Shown in pieces: positions 43,426 through 55,432 of a DNA stretch of 64,000 nucleotides; within the stretch, counting starts at the first letter, position 1; the number at the start of each line of letters is the position of its first letter. Source of the DNA: Ursus arctos (taxonomy: Eukaryota; Chordata; Mammalia; Carnivora; Ursidae); NCBI RefSeq assembly GCF_023065955.2, contig NW_026622874.1:31757772-31821771 (forward strand), given 5' to 3'. A program made the position numbers and the translations under genes. The notes under the pieces are model-generated. The model was not told where the DNA came from. It did not search any database and saw only the letters and a list, made by a program, of their open reading frames with translations.

Positions 43426-45696
43426 AATTTCATTTTTAATATGCAAATGTATAAATACTTTATGTCAAATATTTTCATGTGTACTACCTTTTTGCCTCCA
43501 TTTCTTCAAAAAAATTTTTACAAAACCCATCAATAAATGATCTGCAACATTTGAGGGCTAGCTCCCTATAGTTCCATTCTAGCACAGAATGGAAATTTAT
43601 TTAAAATAATAATAATAAAAACAAAACACGAGTGAGCTCAACTAGATTTTCTCCAGAGGTAAAGATGTTCCAAAGTATGATTATAGAATTTAAGAATGAA
43701 ATGTCTTATGCTTTTCATGTTCTATCATTTATCTATTTTTTTCCTTCGCTTTTACGGGATTGCATTATATCATCTTTCTGGTCTCAAGATTTTCTTTCAA
43801 TAATTAAAATTTCCTGTGCATTTTGAAAGTTGAAGTTTGGTGTTCCATCAGCTGAAAACTTTGACTAAAGATTTGCACTTCTTTCAAACAAAATGCAAGT
43901 CAATTTAGAGGATTACTTTACAGTAAGGTTCAATGCTGTTGCTGGATGCTCGGATCGATCTACAAAGTGTTCTTTAAAAATCAAAACATTTCTAAAATCT
44001 GATGATGACAGGCTGCAAAGAGAAAATCATGCCCTGCCATTATGAAACATTTTTTAAAGAAATTCAACGTGAATTTTGTCACAAAAATGTATAATTTAGC
44101 TGGCTTTGAATACAGCTTCTATTTTGACGGAGGAATAGTAAAGCTTGTTTGGACACACTTATGAAGAATATGTGTACTACAACCAATTCCAACTAGACTT
44201 CTGCTCCACGGGTTTCTCAATGTAATTAGAACATATTTTTTTTTTACCTTGATATTGGTCTCTACTAAAATTTATATCATCCTCTCATTGTAAATGCAAG
44301 TAACTTTGTCTTCCAGGTTTAGCATTTTATCCAGATTTATAATAGCATTTACAATGCTGTTAAGTATTTTACCAAGACAGAATGAACTTCTAAAAGTTTT
44401 ACTTGGATTTCATGAATTGGATTTGAAAGACAGTATTGAAATAAACTGATTTTCTATTTGAAGAACCTCATGACACTAATGTAAAGCTGACATTATCTCT
44501 CAGTGAAGTTCTCTGGCTAATGGAGCCAAGAGTTTTAATAGCTACCATTCCACTCTCACACATTGACGAGAAAAACTTGGAATCAAGAGTGAAATTAATT
44601 TAGAAAAATACTCACTTGATCCAAATGAAAAGTCATGCTTTCCAGTGTTGTAAATGAACTTTCTGCAGCTCTGTGTGTTGCGTTGACATCTTTTTTGGAG
44701 TAGATGCTGCTGCTTTTTCAGGATATCTGTGTCTTCAGGTAGGTGGCATAAGTCAACCCACGTTTTGTGCATTTACGTCTTCATCACCAGGTTTCTTAAG
44801 GAATGGAAATGCAGTATTTAATATTTTACTAAATGTGCGCTTTTTGAGGTCATTGCCTGGAAAAGGCCAAATAAAACAAAACCTTACTAAAATAAATCCA
44901 TAATTGTGGATTTATATCATATGATGAATAATAAAAACCACTGAATAAATGTATTCGGACTATTCTATGATTTATGGTAAGACTGTCAAGTCTATATATC
45001 CTGCACATATTCTGAACCTATAATTCGTGATGTTTCCCTCTGACCCACTGACAAGTTGTACAATACCTTCTTGCGACTCACAGGCTGTGCCGTTCACCAT
45101 CCTACCTGTCAGAGCACATATGGCTGCTGTTACACAGCGTGGCCACCAGAGGCAGCAATGCTGAACACTTTGCCCATCATGGCCAGAGCAGAGGAGTTAG
45201 GGGGTCCCTAGCTACCCCTCACCTGAACCCACTTCTTTTTATCAGTGAGTGCATGCTGTCCCTGAAGGGAAGGGGTTAGTAGCATATGTCTCGAAAGGGA
45301 AATGAAAAGTAGGTCATCTTTCATATTTCACAGTATGTTACTGAGAATTCTACGTCCTACATAGGAACTACATACTGTCAGAGAAGACCCTGGCAGAGGC
45401 TAGAGGTACAAAGTAGAAATGACCAAACTCATCTTAGTTTATCTTTATGCTTTGTTAATAAATGAAAAATCTAGGATACATGTTAAACTGCAGGGCTTGG
45501 GACAATGTAAACTGAGAGCGTTCTGAGCAAACTAGGAAGTACGGTCACCCTAATGATGGGGATTATTTTCAACTGTAGAAGTTTAATAATTATGCAGTGG
45601 TGGAGATTAAATAAAGGGTTAGAAATTTAAAGAGTCATCGTATCTACCCAAATAAACAATTAGCAGAAAGCTGCAAATATTAGACTAGTTACAGTT
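43426..45696. other. AT-rich unassigned DNA
   Basis: About 2.3 kb of AT-rich sequence with no gene or RNA. Parts may be degraded L1, but no diagnostic block is clear. A CTCF-like site at 45143-45157 is one base short of consensus. Confidence 0.45.
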
Positions 45697-45770
45697 GAAT
45701 TCAGTGGTTCTCAGATTTTTTTGTGTTCAGGATACAGGTTTGAATACTAAACGAGTAAACAATAATTATG
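45697..45770 (+). repeat. Possible hAT-type DNA transposon scrap
   Basis: CAGTGGTTCTCAGATTTTTT begins like the terminus of MER-type hAT elements (CAGTGGTTCTCAAAC). Only the terminus is convincing. Confidence 0.3.
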
Positions 45771-45858
45771 AAGCAAGGATTGTGACAGGAAGGCAGGGTC
45801 TCCTGGAGTCTATTAAGTCTTTTACAGTTCCAGCCCTATTCACTTGGTTGCCCTTCAG

Positions 45859-46068
45859 CTCTGTGTTACTTTTTAAAGATTTTTTTTAAGAATTTATTTT
45901 AGAGAAAGCATGAGCAGGGGGAGGGACAGAAGGACAGGGAGAGAGAGTCCCAAGCAGAGCCTGACGTGGGGCTCAGTCTCACAACCCTGAGATCATGACC
46001 TGAGCCGCAATTAAGAGGGGGATGCTTAACCGACTGAGCCACCCAGGCGCCCCTCTGTCCTACTTTTT
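45859..46068 (-). mobile_element. Can-SINE, antisense
   Basis: Body 45875-46052, with antisense head CCGACTGAGCCACCCAGG. Flanks CTCTGTGTTACTTTTT and CTCTGTCCTACTTTTT are 16-base duplications with two mismatches. Older subfamily lacking the GACAGCCAGCGAGAGAGG block. Confidence 0.93.
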
Positions 46069-47397
46069 GAGCTCCATTGCTTATTGCTTTGGCTATACTT
46101 TTGCTTTCTTAAATACCCAGAAGGCAAAGTTCTCACACTTTCTTGTAAATATGCAGTCTTCCTTTGGTGCCGGCGTGATACGAGTGGGGGCTCTTGCCCA
46201 TTGCTCTCCTGCAATTGATCTTACCTCTTCCTGCACTAATGCCAAGGCTCCATCAGACATGTGTTGTCACAAGATCATGTATACCCATTGTAGCAAAAGC
46301 AATTTTTGTGAACAAAATGATTTTTTTGAACTCACTGATATACAGTGAGAAGAACCTATAATTTAGTCTCAGTTGATCGGAGCAATCCCAATTCTCATTC
46401 TCTTGCCTCCCTGGTCCCATCTGAGACAAATTTACATAATCGGCACAGGACTTAGACACATCCAACCGGAATTTATCCTTTCTCAGATGTCCACTTAACC
46501 TGCAGGGGTAAGGTAAACAGGTGATTTAAAGCTGGCACAAGGATAGCTATCCCAAGAAAGACTTGTCTGATGCCTGATAATTCATAATCTCAGGGTTTGC
46601 TATGCTTGTATTACTGTACATACCCGCAGTTCAGGAGAAATTCTCCATACCCTTCTCTTTTATAAGTGCTGGACCAAAGTCCTATAAAAGTGAGTACGTG
46701 CATTCTTCATTCAACTTCCAGCTTTTGTTTACCAAGTCCACCTCAAACTTGTGCACAACCAGGGGCAACCCATATATTGTCACAATTCTGCCGCTTCATT
46801 CATGCATTCATCATTCAACATTCAGCACATATTAGCTGCATACCTAACACTTGCCAGTAACAGTGCAGGTAGTACGAACGTAAATAAAACACAACCCCTG
46901 ATTTTAGACTGGTGGGAGATACAGGGAGGGAGGCAAACACTTTATAGAGTGTGCCCATTACTATAATTATGGAATGGATAAGCTATAGAGGACAAATGGG
47001 AGAAAATGCCTAGATCTGTGGGGAAGTTTCTATGAGTTCTTCAGAGAGTGGATGAGTGTCTGAGTTGAGAATTTTGCCACTGTTGGTGGATTTGGAGGGG
47101 TAGATGGAAGAGCATCGCAAGCACAGTCAGTAGACATATACAAAGCTATTTATATAAGCAGCGAGAGCCACTGCTGAGACTCTGACATGCTGTTTCCTGT
47201 ATTTGGGCACACATCTCCCTGCATCCCAGCCCTTGACTTGGCTCCTTCAGTCTCATTTCTCAAGGGACTCCATCCAGTCGTCCTTTTCTGACACACAAAG
47301 TCTGGTTTCGGTGTCTTTTTAATGTGCTTCCGCTGTGTCCTGAACTTCTTGTAACAGTAAAAAATAAACTCAAATTTCAAGTCTCAAAAGCTAGTTT
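46069..47397. other. Unassigned non-coding DNA
   Basis: No gene. 46870-47130 has an ancient-repeat look but cannot be placed with confidence. Confidence 0.45.
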
Positions 47398-47530
47398 TAC
47401 CCATAAATTCTAAGTTCCTTGAAGACAGGGACTGGGAGACCATGTAGTTCGTGGATCACCCTGCTACGTGGCACAGCCTGTGGTGTAGAAAGAGCTCTCA
47501 GTGTTTTGAAAAAAAGGAATGAATAAAGAA
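47398..47530 (+). repeat. L2 LINE 3' end
   Basis: TTCTAAGTTCCTTGAAGACA with GGGACTGGGAG, then GTGGCACAGCCTGTGG and TTTTGAAAAAAAGGAATGAA match the L2 3' terminal order. Confidence 0.6.
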
Positions 47531-47675
47531 ACCATTGAGTCAGGCCATGTAAACAGAGAGGTAATTTTCTCCAAAAGCTGATCAAGGTTCTCTTAGAACC
47601 CCATCGGCCACTGCTTCAATTTTTTTATAGCTCTCTTTTCTCATAAAACTTGGTGCACATTCTCCAAAAGACATT

Positions 47676-47912
47676 TACGAGTATTTTTCTTTTTCTTTTT
47701 TTTTTTAAAGATTTTATTTTTATTTATTTGACAGAGATAGAGACAGCCAGCGAGAGAGGGAACACAAGTAGGGGGAGCGGGAGAGGAAGAAGCAGGCTCA
47801 TAGCTGAAGAGCCTGATGTGGGGCTCGATCCCATAACGCCGGGATCACGCCCTGAGCCGAAGGCAGGCGCTTAACCGCTGTGCCACCCAGGCACCCCTAC
47901 GAGTATTTTTCT
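47676..47912 (-). mobile_element. Can-SINE (SINEC1-type) with exact target duplications
   Basis: Full-length antisense SINE, body 47691-47897, carrying GACAGCCAGCGAGAGAGG. The 15-base duplication TACGAGTATTTTTCT is exact at 47676-47690 and 47898-47912. Confidence 0.97.
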
Positions 47913-48844
47913 AATCTTGCTTGAGACAGCAAACTGAGACCTTTCCCCTAATAAGATCGCATCAAAATTATAGTTTGAAAGTCTACAAATCAATGAACAC
48001 CCAATAGCAAAAGTAAGGGGAGGTACGTTTGCCAGCTGAGAGATTTCAGCCCATCAGACAGGACGGATGGACGAACGTTGGCAGATGAAACAGTAGAAGC
48101 TGTTCAGCTTAATCATTTGCTAGATTAGGCTGTAGTGCAGGTGAGACTGGCTTGCCGATTAGAACCTGGGCACACTCACAGCCTGCTATTTGTAGGTAAG
48201 GAGGGTAGAAGGGGGCAGAGTAATTGCAAACAGGAAGATCCATCCAAGATGTATCTGTGGAAAGCTGTGCTAGGTGCATTCACCCTCCCCTCTCCTTTCC
48301 TGTTCACAAAGTGGCAGGCATACTGGCATTACTCTCTAGGGAAATATCTAGATGCTCTTCTCTAAGACTGAACTTTCTGGGACAACCAAGTCTTCTAGGC
48401 TGAGAGTTGTGGCCCAGAGTATTCTTACACTGGCACCTGCGGAGCTCATGGTCTGTGGGAAACTGACTCTCCCGTTCTCATTCCCCATAGCCTGCAGCGA
48501 AACTGCTGGAGAAGAAGCCCACCCACGTACAAAGACATCTGCTTTCCCCTCCAGACATGCCTACAAACTTGCAGTAAATGAAATCCATTCCATCCACTCA
48601 GAATAATCAGCCTACTCCTCAGTTTCTCGATATAAGAAATACACAAGGATCGCCAGGAATGAAGGAAAGAAGAGCATGAATGGCAATGATCAAGATAATA
48701 AAGAATAGCTGATCCCAAAGGAGAGAGTGATTATTCATGGACAAAAGAGAAAAGTGTGCCCTGTGAAAGGAACAATTAGGGGATATGATTGATCACAAGG
48801 GAATAAAAAATGTGATTCCTACAACGAAGACTGGTAGTGGTCAT
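47913..48844. other. Unassigned non-coding DNA
   Basis: No gene or confident repeat. The right end (from ~48600) may be old L1-like sequence. Confidence 0.4.
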
Positions 48845-49272
48845 CAACTAAGCACAAAATTTGTGTTCCTCCTTCTAAAATATGTAGTTATTGAGGGAAG
48901 CGGTTGTTGAACCAGGAACTGTGTTTTACAGTGCCTCCCCCACTAATCCCCAGATTGCATCTAGGTAAGACCAAATGACTATTTTCACCAAGGATATGTG
49001 AGTAGAAGTGCTGTGTGACATTTGCATGTCAAAACTGTTGAGAATCAACTTTGCTTCCTTCTCCCCTTTCTTCTGTAATCAGGGGATTGGGTGATGGAAG
49101 AGCCACAGTACGGAAAGAGTCAGGATCCTTGAATCTTCCAATGGGGAGAAGCTACCCGATGAACAGGGACACCTGGGTTTAAAGAGTTTCATGGGCACGA
49201 AGTAAATTGTGGGAAGCCATTCAAATTTGGGGATTTATTTATTACAGCAGCAAGTAATGTCCCAACTAATAC
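48845..49272 (+). repeat. Ancient LTR-like repeat, probable relative of the 7.4 kb element
   Basis: GATATGTGAGTAGAAGTGCT with GTGTGACATTTGCATG, then GGTGATGGAAGAGCCACAG, AGTCAGGATCCTTGAATCTT and TACAGCAGCAAGTAATGTCC with ACTAATAC at the end follow the same consensus order as 7445-7882. Family not named. Confidence 0.4.
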
Positions 49273-49299
49273 AACTGACAAGATTTAATTTTAAAAAAT

Positions 49300-49960
49300 C
49301 AGTAGGAGGGTGGGATGTTAAGTTCAAGAAATCTCCTAGAATCTAGCAATTAGGGAGAGAAAAAGAAAACTTGAGAAGGTATAGGAGACATGAGGAATTG
49401 ATCCAGAAGCTCTAAGGACTAAAAAGAGTTTCAGGAAGAGATAATATAGAAAATTGTAGAGAGAGAATGATCAAAGATATACTAGAAAAAAAGTTCACAG
49501 AGCTAACGTCTGAGTTTTCAGACTGAAAGGAATCAGTGAGGCTTGGCTAAGCCCAAACTTAAGATATGTACGTGCAAAATTTCAGAAGATTAAGGTTAAA
49601 AGGAAGACCTTGAAAGTCAGTGCAGGAAACAACAGATTATACACAAGGGAAAAGAATTAGACAGACTTTAGGCTTCTTAGCATCGTTGTATGCCAACAGG
49701 CAATAGAGCAGTGACTTCAATATTTTGAGGAAGAAAATTTTTCAACCTAGGTTTTAATCTGGACCTAGCCAACTCTCAATCACTTGTGAGGGTAAAACAA
49801 GGGTCTATCTAGACGTTAAAGAACTTAGAAAATCTACCTCTAATGAACCCTCCCTAAGTTATTTAGTCCAACAAATTGAGAGAAAAATCAGGAAGGAGGC
49901 AATGGGGAATCCAGGAAACAGTGGGTGTGATGTGAGCGGAAAGAATCACAGAGAATCTAA
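49300..49960 (+). pseudogene. L1/HAL1-like ORF1 fossil
   Basis: Diverged but colinear with the ORF1 end of an old L1 or HAL1 element. Blocks in order: TGAGTTTTCAGACTGAAAGG, GCAAAATTTCAGAAGATTAA, GCAATAGAGCAGTGACTTCA, GAGGAAGAAAATTTTTCAAC, CTCAATCACTTGTGAGGG and GGGGAATCCAGGAAACAG. L1 ORF1 normally encodes an RNA-binding chaperone of the L1 particle. Here stops and indels in every frame leave no usable protein. Distinguishing L1M from HAL1 needs alignment. Confidence 0.6.
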
Positions 49961-50162
49961 AGAGCCAGGCCCAGGTCTTCTTATTAGTGGGGATGGTTAA
50001 TGTGCATATTGTTTAAAACTGTTCAAGTAGGATTTTCTGTCGTTTGTATCTCAAAGTATCTAATTCTGTACAGACGCTTTCTCTAGAAATTAAAACTCAT
50101 TGCACTAAGGTAAGCCTGCCACTTCAGCTTTCTCCCCTCAGGCTGAGCTGTTGTAGAGTATT

Positions 50163-50206
50163 TGGAATTTGGAAACAGATATTCTGGAATTTGGAACCAG
50201 ATATTT
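50163..50206 (+). repeat. 22-base tandem duplication
   Basis: Two adjacent 22-base units beginning TGGAATTTGGAA match at 20 of 22 positions. Likely replication slippage. Confidence 0.85.
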
Positions 50207-51489
50207 TTCACTATGTCTTTCTCCATATCCTTAATTTCCCATTTTCTGGGCTCAAATATCAATCCCAGAGTCCCTAACATTTCTCCCATGAAGCTTAGGA
50301 GTCTTCATGGAAGAAGTCCCAGTGGACTGTGCCATTTCTGGACTTCCTCAGGTATGTACGCAGATTAGGCTCCTAGATTGACCCCTACTCTGTGTTTTCC
50401 AGAGCTTGCAAAACACTAGTCCCTCAATGCTCTAGGATAAAAATGGTTGTATGGATAATGCTCCTGCCCATTCTCCTCTCCTGGAGAGTCATGCAGTGCA
50501 TTAACTTATTAACAGTTCAGAACCCTCCTAGGGAAGAAACCTGATTAACTTTGTTTAACACAGTGTCTCCTAAACATAATTGACCACAGAACCTTGCCTT
50601 CCCTTTTTTTCTATTAACAGACTTTAACATCCCAAGGGGCTAGGTTTTCTTAGGACACATTTTGACCAATGCTTCTCCAGCAACAAAACCAATCTGTAGA
50701 GTGGTATATAGACCCATCGCTTGTTTTAGCTGTGGTATGATTTTAGATTATAAGCTACTACATATGTCAATTCGTTCTGCTCTGGACTGTACTTGGAAGA
50801 GGCAGCCATTCTGTTGATCCCTGATCCAAGATCTCCTGCACCAAGACCCAGTGTCTTTGCTACAGCCAAGCAAAGAGAAGGCTGGGGACACATTCTGAGT
50901 TCTGGGTGTCTTGAATGCCCTACCAGATGATGTATGAAGATGACATAAAATCATGTCAAGCAACTTCAAAAAGATAGAGTGGAAATTACATATATGTCAT
51001 GAGAACAAAAATAAATGGTGTGACCAGAACAATATGTATGCAGAAACTTAATAAATATTTTTGATGGTGACATGATGATGATTCAAAACAAAGCAGCTCA
51101 GATGCACGGGATCCCAAGGGGGTGGAGTGGGGCAGGGGCATTGAGACTCTGACAATGAGATAATTGACTGTGAGCTTGCTCTTGTGATAGAATGAGCGCC
51201 TGGTCCTTGCCTTCTGGCAGCTCTCACATGAGCGGTTCTGCCGCTCCCTGTGGTCTGCAGAAGGAGGGGGAGTGCGATGTGTGGAACATCTGGTTAACGG
51301 AGAATTTGGGATGCTCTGGTTTTGTGCATTCCTTTGAAGCTAAATTTTAAAAGAGAAGTTAAATTAAATGCAATAGGACTTTGCTGCTTTCCTTACAAAT
51401 CAGGTAACATTCACTGGGCACTAAACATTTACCACTTGGCTATTCATGTGTACATGGACGGCGGTATGCGCGGCAGTTCTAACATGGAC
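50207..51489. other. Unassigned non-coding DNA
   Basis: No gene, RNA or confident repeat seen in about 1.3 kb. Confidence 0.5.
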
Positions 51490-51715
51490 AGACTTGTGTT
51501 TGAATTGGTTCCACTAATCGTGTGCTGTAATTAAACTAGTAATTGACTAGTCAGGTACCTTTTTGAACCATAGTGCTCTTGGTTATATAACGGGGCTAAC
51601 ATCTTCCTCATAGTGCCAGTATGAGGATTAAATAAAATCGTGCCTATAAAGCTCTTAGTGCACTACCAGGCACATAGTCAGTACTCAAGGAATAGTCGCT
51701 TTCATTAGTAGTTCG
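51490..51715 (+). repeat. MIR SINE, nearly full length
   Basis: Sense MIR: ACTTGTGTTTGAATTGGTTC head, AGTATGAGGATTAAATAAAA core end, AGCTCTTAGTGCACTACCAG and GGCACATAGTCAGTACTCAA tail. Confidence 0.8.
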
Positions 51716-51859
51716 TGTGCTATCTCCCAACTAACTTGGTTTTTGAGGATATGGATTCTCATCTTTAATCGTTGTATCCTAAGGCTTGGAGTCTTGAACA
51801 AGGTACACAGCAATTAATTGTTAGTTGATAGTCCGAGATTATGCTGACATAGCTTAAGG

Positions 51860-52130
51860 GACAATATGGGCAATTACCCATTTAACCTGGCAAATTCAGC
51901 CTCCCAAACGGAATTTTTGTTATGGTCTGATTTGGTTATCTGCCTAATTAACCCTCAAATAACAGCCACATCTATCATTTGCGAAGACCAATATTGATGC
52001 TTTACCCCCATCCCCAAAAAGCAGATCCTTTTGCTTTAATGCAGTAATCTGGAATCTGCTTTTTCATCCTTTGCTTACATAGGCCTGGGGAGTCTGCAAA
52101 AGAACCAACACTCAAGGGGACAGAGTTCTC
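51860..52130. promoter_or_regulatory. Repeat-free motif-rich segment, candidate enhancer
   Basis: The segment contains CAATTACC, GGTTATCTGCC, a TAATTA at 51945 and CAATATTGATG in unique-looking sequence. Such homeodomain, GATA and ONECUT-like cores are common in conserved enhancers. Support is motif-level only. Confidence 0.22.
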
Positions 52131-52996
52131 CAAGTTGACTGCCATATTTACTGAATTGCAGGGAGAACTTCCCAGCTCCTCATCTCACTCTGTCCCTGTG
52201 GGCCACCCCAGGCTGGCTGGAATGTATTAATGAAGAGCTCAAAAGTCAGACCATCACCCCACCATCACACGTATCTACAAAACAGGCGACACAGAGAAAA
52301 ACACATCTGGATGATGGACTGCAGGCTCCACACTCCAGCTGGACCTCTGCATGTCACATAGAGCGGGGCTCTTGGGACTGGCAAAGCAGCAGGCGATGGG
52401 GCTGCTGATATGCCCAGTCCTCTGGGGATTGGCAGTGAAGGTGAATGGCAGAAAGGGAGCCTTCTTGGGGGTCCCCTGGACTCTTCTGCCTGCCAATCCC
52501 AGCAGTGATGTGGCATCAGTGTCCCCCACCCAGCAAGGCTTAATGGCCATGCTCTGACTTAAAAACACAGTCCCAGGGAAAGCATTAACATTCTGAGCTC
52601 AGCTGTGTCATCCCAGTTTCCATGGCAATGCCAGGAAATATATTTTGTGTCCGATGGTTATTTCTCCACACTAATGAAATGGACATTTTTCTTCAGTGAA
52701 TTGAATCAAAACTAATTGAGTAGTAATCAGTACAGACCCTGAAGTTCAGGGAAATGTAGTCTGACTAGTGCTTTGTAGAAATGCAGAAACCATTAACTAT
52801 CTTCAAATGAGATTTTTTTAATTAGTGGAATCTTAGCAACCTATTACAGGAGGGTGTGAGTGTTATCACATTTGTTTAGTGCTGGGAGGGGAAATTTATT
52901 TTCAATTAATTCAAGTGCCGATAGGGTTCTATGGTTTGTAGAGCCCTCTCCCCCCATAAATATCCTGAACTGATGTGTTCTTTAGATGGACTTTTA
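52131..52996. other. Unassigned non-coding DNA
   Basis: No gene. Bases 52600-52740 hold TTTCCATGGCAATG (imperfect X-box-like) and several ATGAAAT/AATTGA cores; possibly conserved, unproven. Confidence 0.4.
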
Positions 52997-53068
52997 TGTA
53001 TAATATATAATATAATATAATATAATATAATATAATATAATATAATATAATATATAATATAATATATT
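52997..53068. repeat. (ATAAT)n pentanucleotide satellite
   Basis: About thirteen units of a five-base AT-only repeat with two small phase breaks. Probably length-variable. Confidence 0.93.
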
Positions 53069-54185
53069 TAATTCATATTTTGGATTTTCAGATGTTTTCA
53101 GAGCAGAGTGTTTTTTGCTGAGACCAACTGTTCCTGAAGCCCATTGAGCAGTGAAGATAAAAAGGTGATTTCTTTTTGCTTGTTTGTTTTTGATATATCT
53201 CAGAACTAAATCTGTTCAACCTCAAGTTGCACTGTGATATAAGACACTACATAGAGGAATGGCCAGGAGCCATAGGGTTGTTGTCTTTGCCCTGGTATAT
53301 ATCTACAAATAATTTTTTGATTGATTTAATAGTTCTTTTTGTTTCAGTTTGGATGGTGGGTATACATAAAAATATAAGCACAAACCAATGTGCATCCCCT
53401 ACGTATTAATACCCCCTTTAAGAACATAATGTTGGATATTATTACAAATAGGTCTTTCTCTCCTTTGAATATGGGCCTAACTCACAGCAAAGAGACATTT
53501 GGTCATGTGCAAACGAGTGTCCCTTCCCTTCGCTGCAATAAACTAGAAAGTTGTCTCTAAATGTGTAAGACAGCTGGCTTGTCAGGGTTGGTCCCACAGC
53601 GGGCTGGGGAGGGCTAAATGAGTTCCCAATTTTAGACACCCCAATTCTCTTTATCTGCAGAGTCCGATGAAATGTGTCGGAGCTCCCTTTGCCCTTGGAG
53701 CCTTCTTGTGTCACGTGGCCTTGGGAAAGCGGAGTCCCCATCCTTCTTTCCCTCTGTGAAGATGATCAGCAGTGGGGCAGGTTCCTGAGGTAGCCACGAG
53801 CACTTCCAGTAAGGCCGTCTTCTTGAGGTTGGTATCAGAGCCAGCTCAAAGCAGGTGGGGTTTGAGGAAACGCACCCCAACATTTGGGGAATGGACAAAC
53901 AGAGGAGTCATTTCGCTGGGACTCAGAGTCTAATGCTTCCAACCAGCACTAAATTCACATTAAAAATGGATCGCCCTATAATTTTTAAGAACAGCCAGAC
54001 CAGCCGACGCACGTTAGCGTTTCCTTGAGGTGAGCTGAAGTTGCCTGGAATCCGTCTCTCAGCCAGTTGGTGGGATGAGGTGCAGCGGAAGGAGCCGCTA
54101 AAGGAGAGAACAGAGACTCAGCTCTTCCATACACACCTTCAGCTTTCATAGCCCCGGGGTCTAAAATGGGAGAAGCTGCTTTCCT
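53069..54185. other. Unassigned non-coding DNA
   Basis: No gene. From about 53980 CpG and ETS-like GGAAG cores increase toward the X-box at 54186. Confidence 0.45.
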
Positions 54186-54199
54186 GTCGCCATAGCAAC
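54186..54199. promoter_or_regulatory. RFX X-box motif
   Basis: GTCGCCATAGCAAC fits the X-box pattern GTNRCC N(0-3) RGYAAC perfectly, with a two-base spacer. RFX proteins bind such sites, notably in ciliary gene promoters (established knowledge). No gene start is visible nearby, so its use here is unknown. Confidence 0.5.
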
Positions 54200-55204
54200 C
54201 TCAGTGCATCAGTGGGATCAGGGGGTTGAAAAGCAAGGAATGCCAAGCTTGGAGGAGTTAGGGGTGGTAGAAAGAGGATGGGTTTTTGCTAGAAATAAAC
54301 ACAATAAGGTGGCAGGGCAATAGAGGAGAGTGGATTTATGGTTTATGACATTCCTAAAATATCTTTATTTAATAATGAAAACTTCATTATCCGGGCCCGG
54401 GTTGAAGTGTTGCTATGGGCCCTCTGAGGATCCCAGCAAAGATCTTTCATCTTGACAGAAGTTCTAAATTACAACATTAGTGTTCTAACCGAGAGGCTGT
54501 TATTGCCTATTTGGTCTGTCCAGGGAAATGAGACACACGTTGCTGGAGAGTGGGTTATTGAAATCTAATAGCTTGGAATATTAAAAATGGGGGCTGGGTT
54601 GGGGGGAGGTCTCTCTCTCTCTCTTCCCATGAGCTGGGGATAAATTAAGTGATAAACCTGGGATGTTTACCAAAGTTTCATTATTTTTCAGGGAAAAAAA
54701 AGTAATTTATCTTTATTATGGCCAAAGCCATTATTACGTTTCACATCATTAAGAAACCAACGTAAAGAGACCCCTAAAGCTAATTTTCAGACCAACTATA
54801 TGAACCCATTACGCCTTTATTTTCATCCCTGGTATTTCTACCTCCCTTTCAGCTGCGCAGCCTGACCTCCAAAAAAGTATTTGGTCTTTGGATGTTTCAA
54901 AGACAATTAGGTCTAACTGGCTCCCGGTGTTTGACTAATGGTCAGAACGGATAGCTCTCCAGATCACAGTTCAATTTCCACTCCTTCTGGCGGGGCTGGA
55001 AAATGGCCTGGCTGGGCCGGGAGAATCAGAAGAGGCCCATGTGGGCGAGCCAAGGGCTCTGGGCCCTTGTTTGCTCTGCCCCCTCCCCTCTTCCCCCTTA
55101 CCTATCCCCCCACCCAACCACCCCACTAACACAAACACACTCACTTTCATTTCCCCCAAAAGGTATAAGAACCATCCAAGAGTGGGCTTCCCATGTGGTA
55201 ACAC
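54200..55204. other. Unassigned, partly AT-rich DNA
   Basis: No gene. It includes the perfect palindrome CCGGGCCCGG at 54391 and a (CT)n tract near 54609-54622. 54650-54840 is AT-rich and non-repetitive. Confidence 0.45.
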
Positions 55205-55432
55205 TTTGTTCGGTGCTTTCGATGTATTGTCTCATTCAAGCCTCGTACCTACCTTCCGAAGTGTCCCTCAGAGCTCAGCTTCCGGGTGAGGCAGCTGGAG
55301 TCCGAGAGATCAGGTAATGGAGCTAAGACCACGTAGTTAATACCATGCTGCCCTGGGCCTCGAATTCAAGCCTTTTCACTCAAAGCCCAAACGTGCTGCT
55401 CTTAACTGCTATACTATAGTGCCTCCCAGACA
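55205..55432 (-). repeat. MIR SINE, nearly full length
   Basis: Antisense MIR: GATGTATTGTCTCATTCAAG, CAGGTAATGGAGCTAAGACC, TCGAATTCAAGCCTTTTCAC, CTGCTCTTAACTGCTATACT and ATAGTGCCTCCC at the head end. Confidence 0.85.

Noticed and set aside
45143..45157. CTCF-like sequence CCACCAGAGGCAGC
   Set aside because: One G is missing from the central tract, which breaks the spacing of the core.
46680..46690. TATA-like CCTATAAAAG
   Set aside because: No upstream GC element or downstream transcript evidence; expected by chance in AT-rich DNA.
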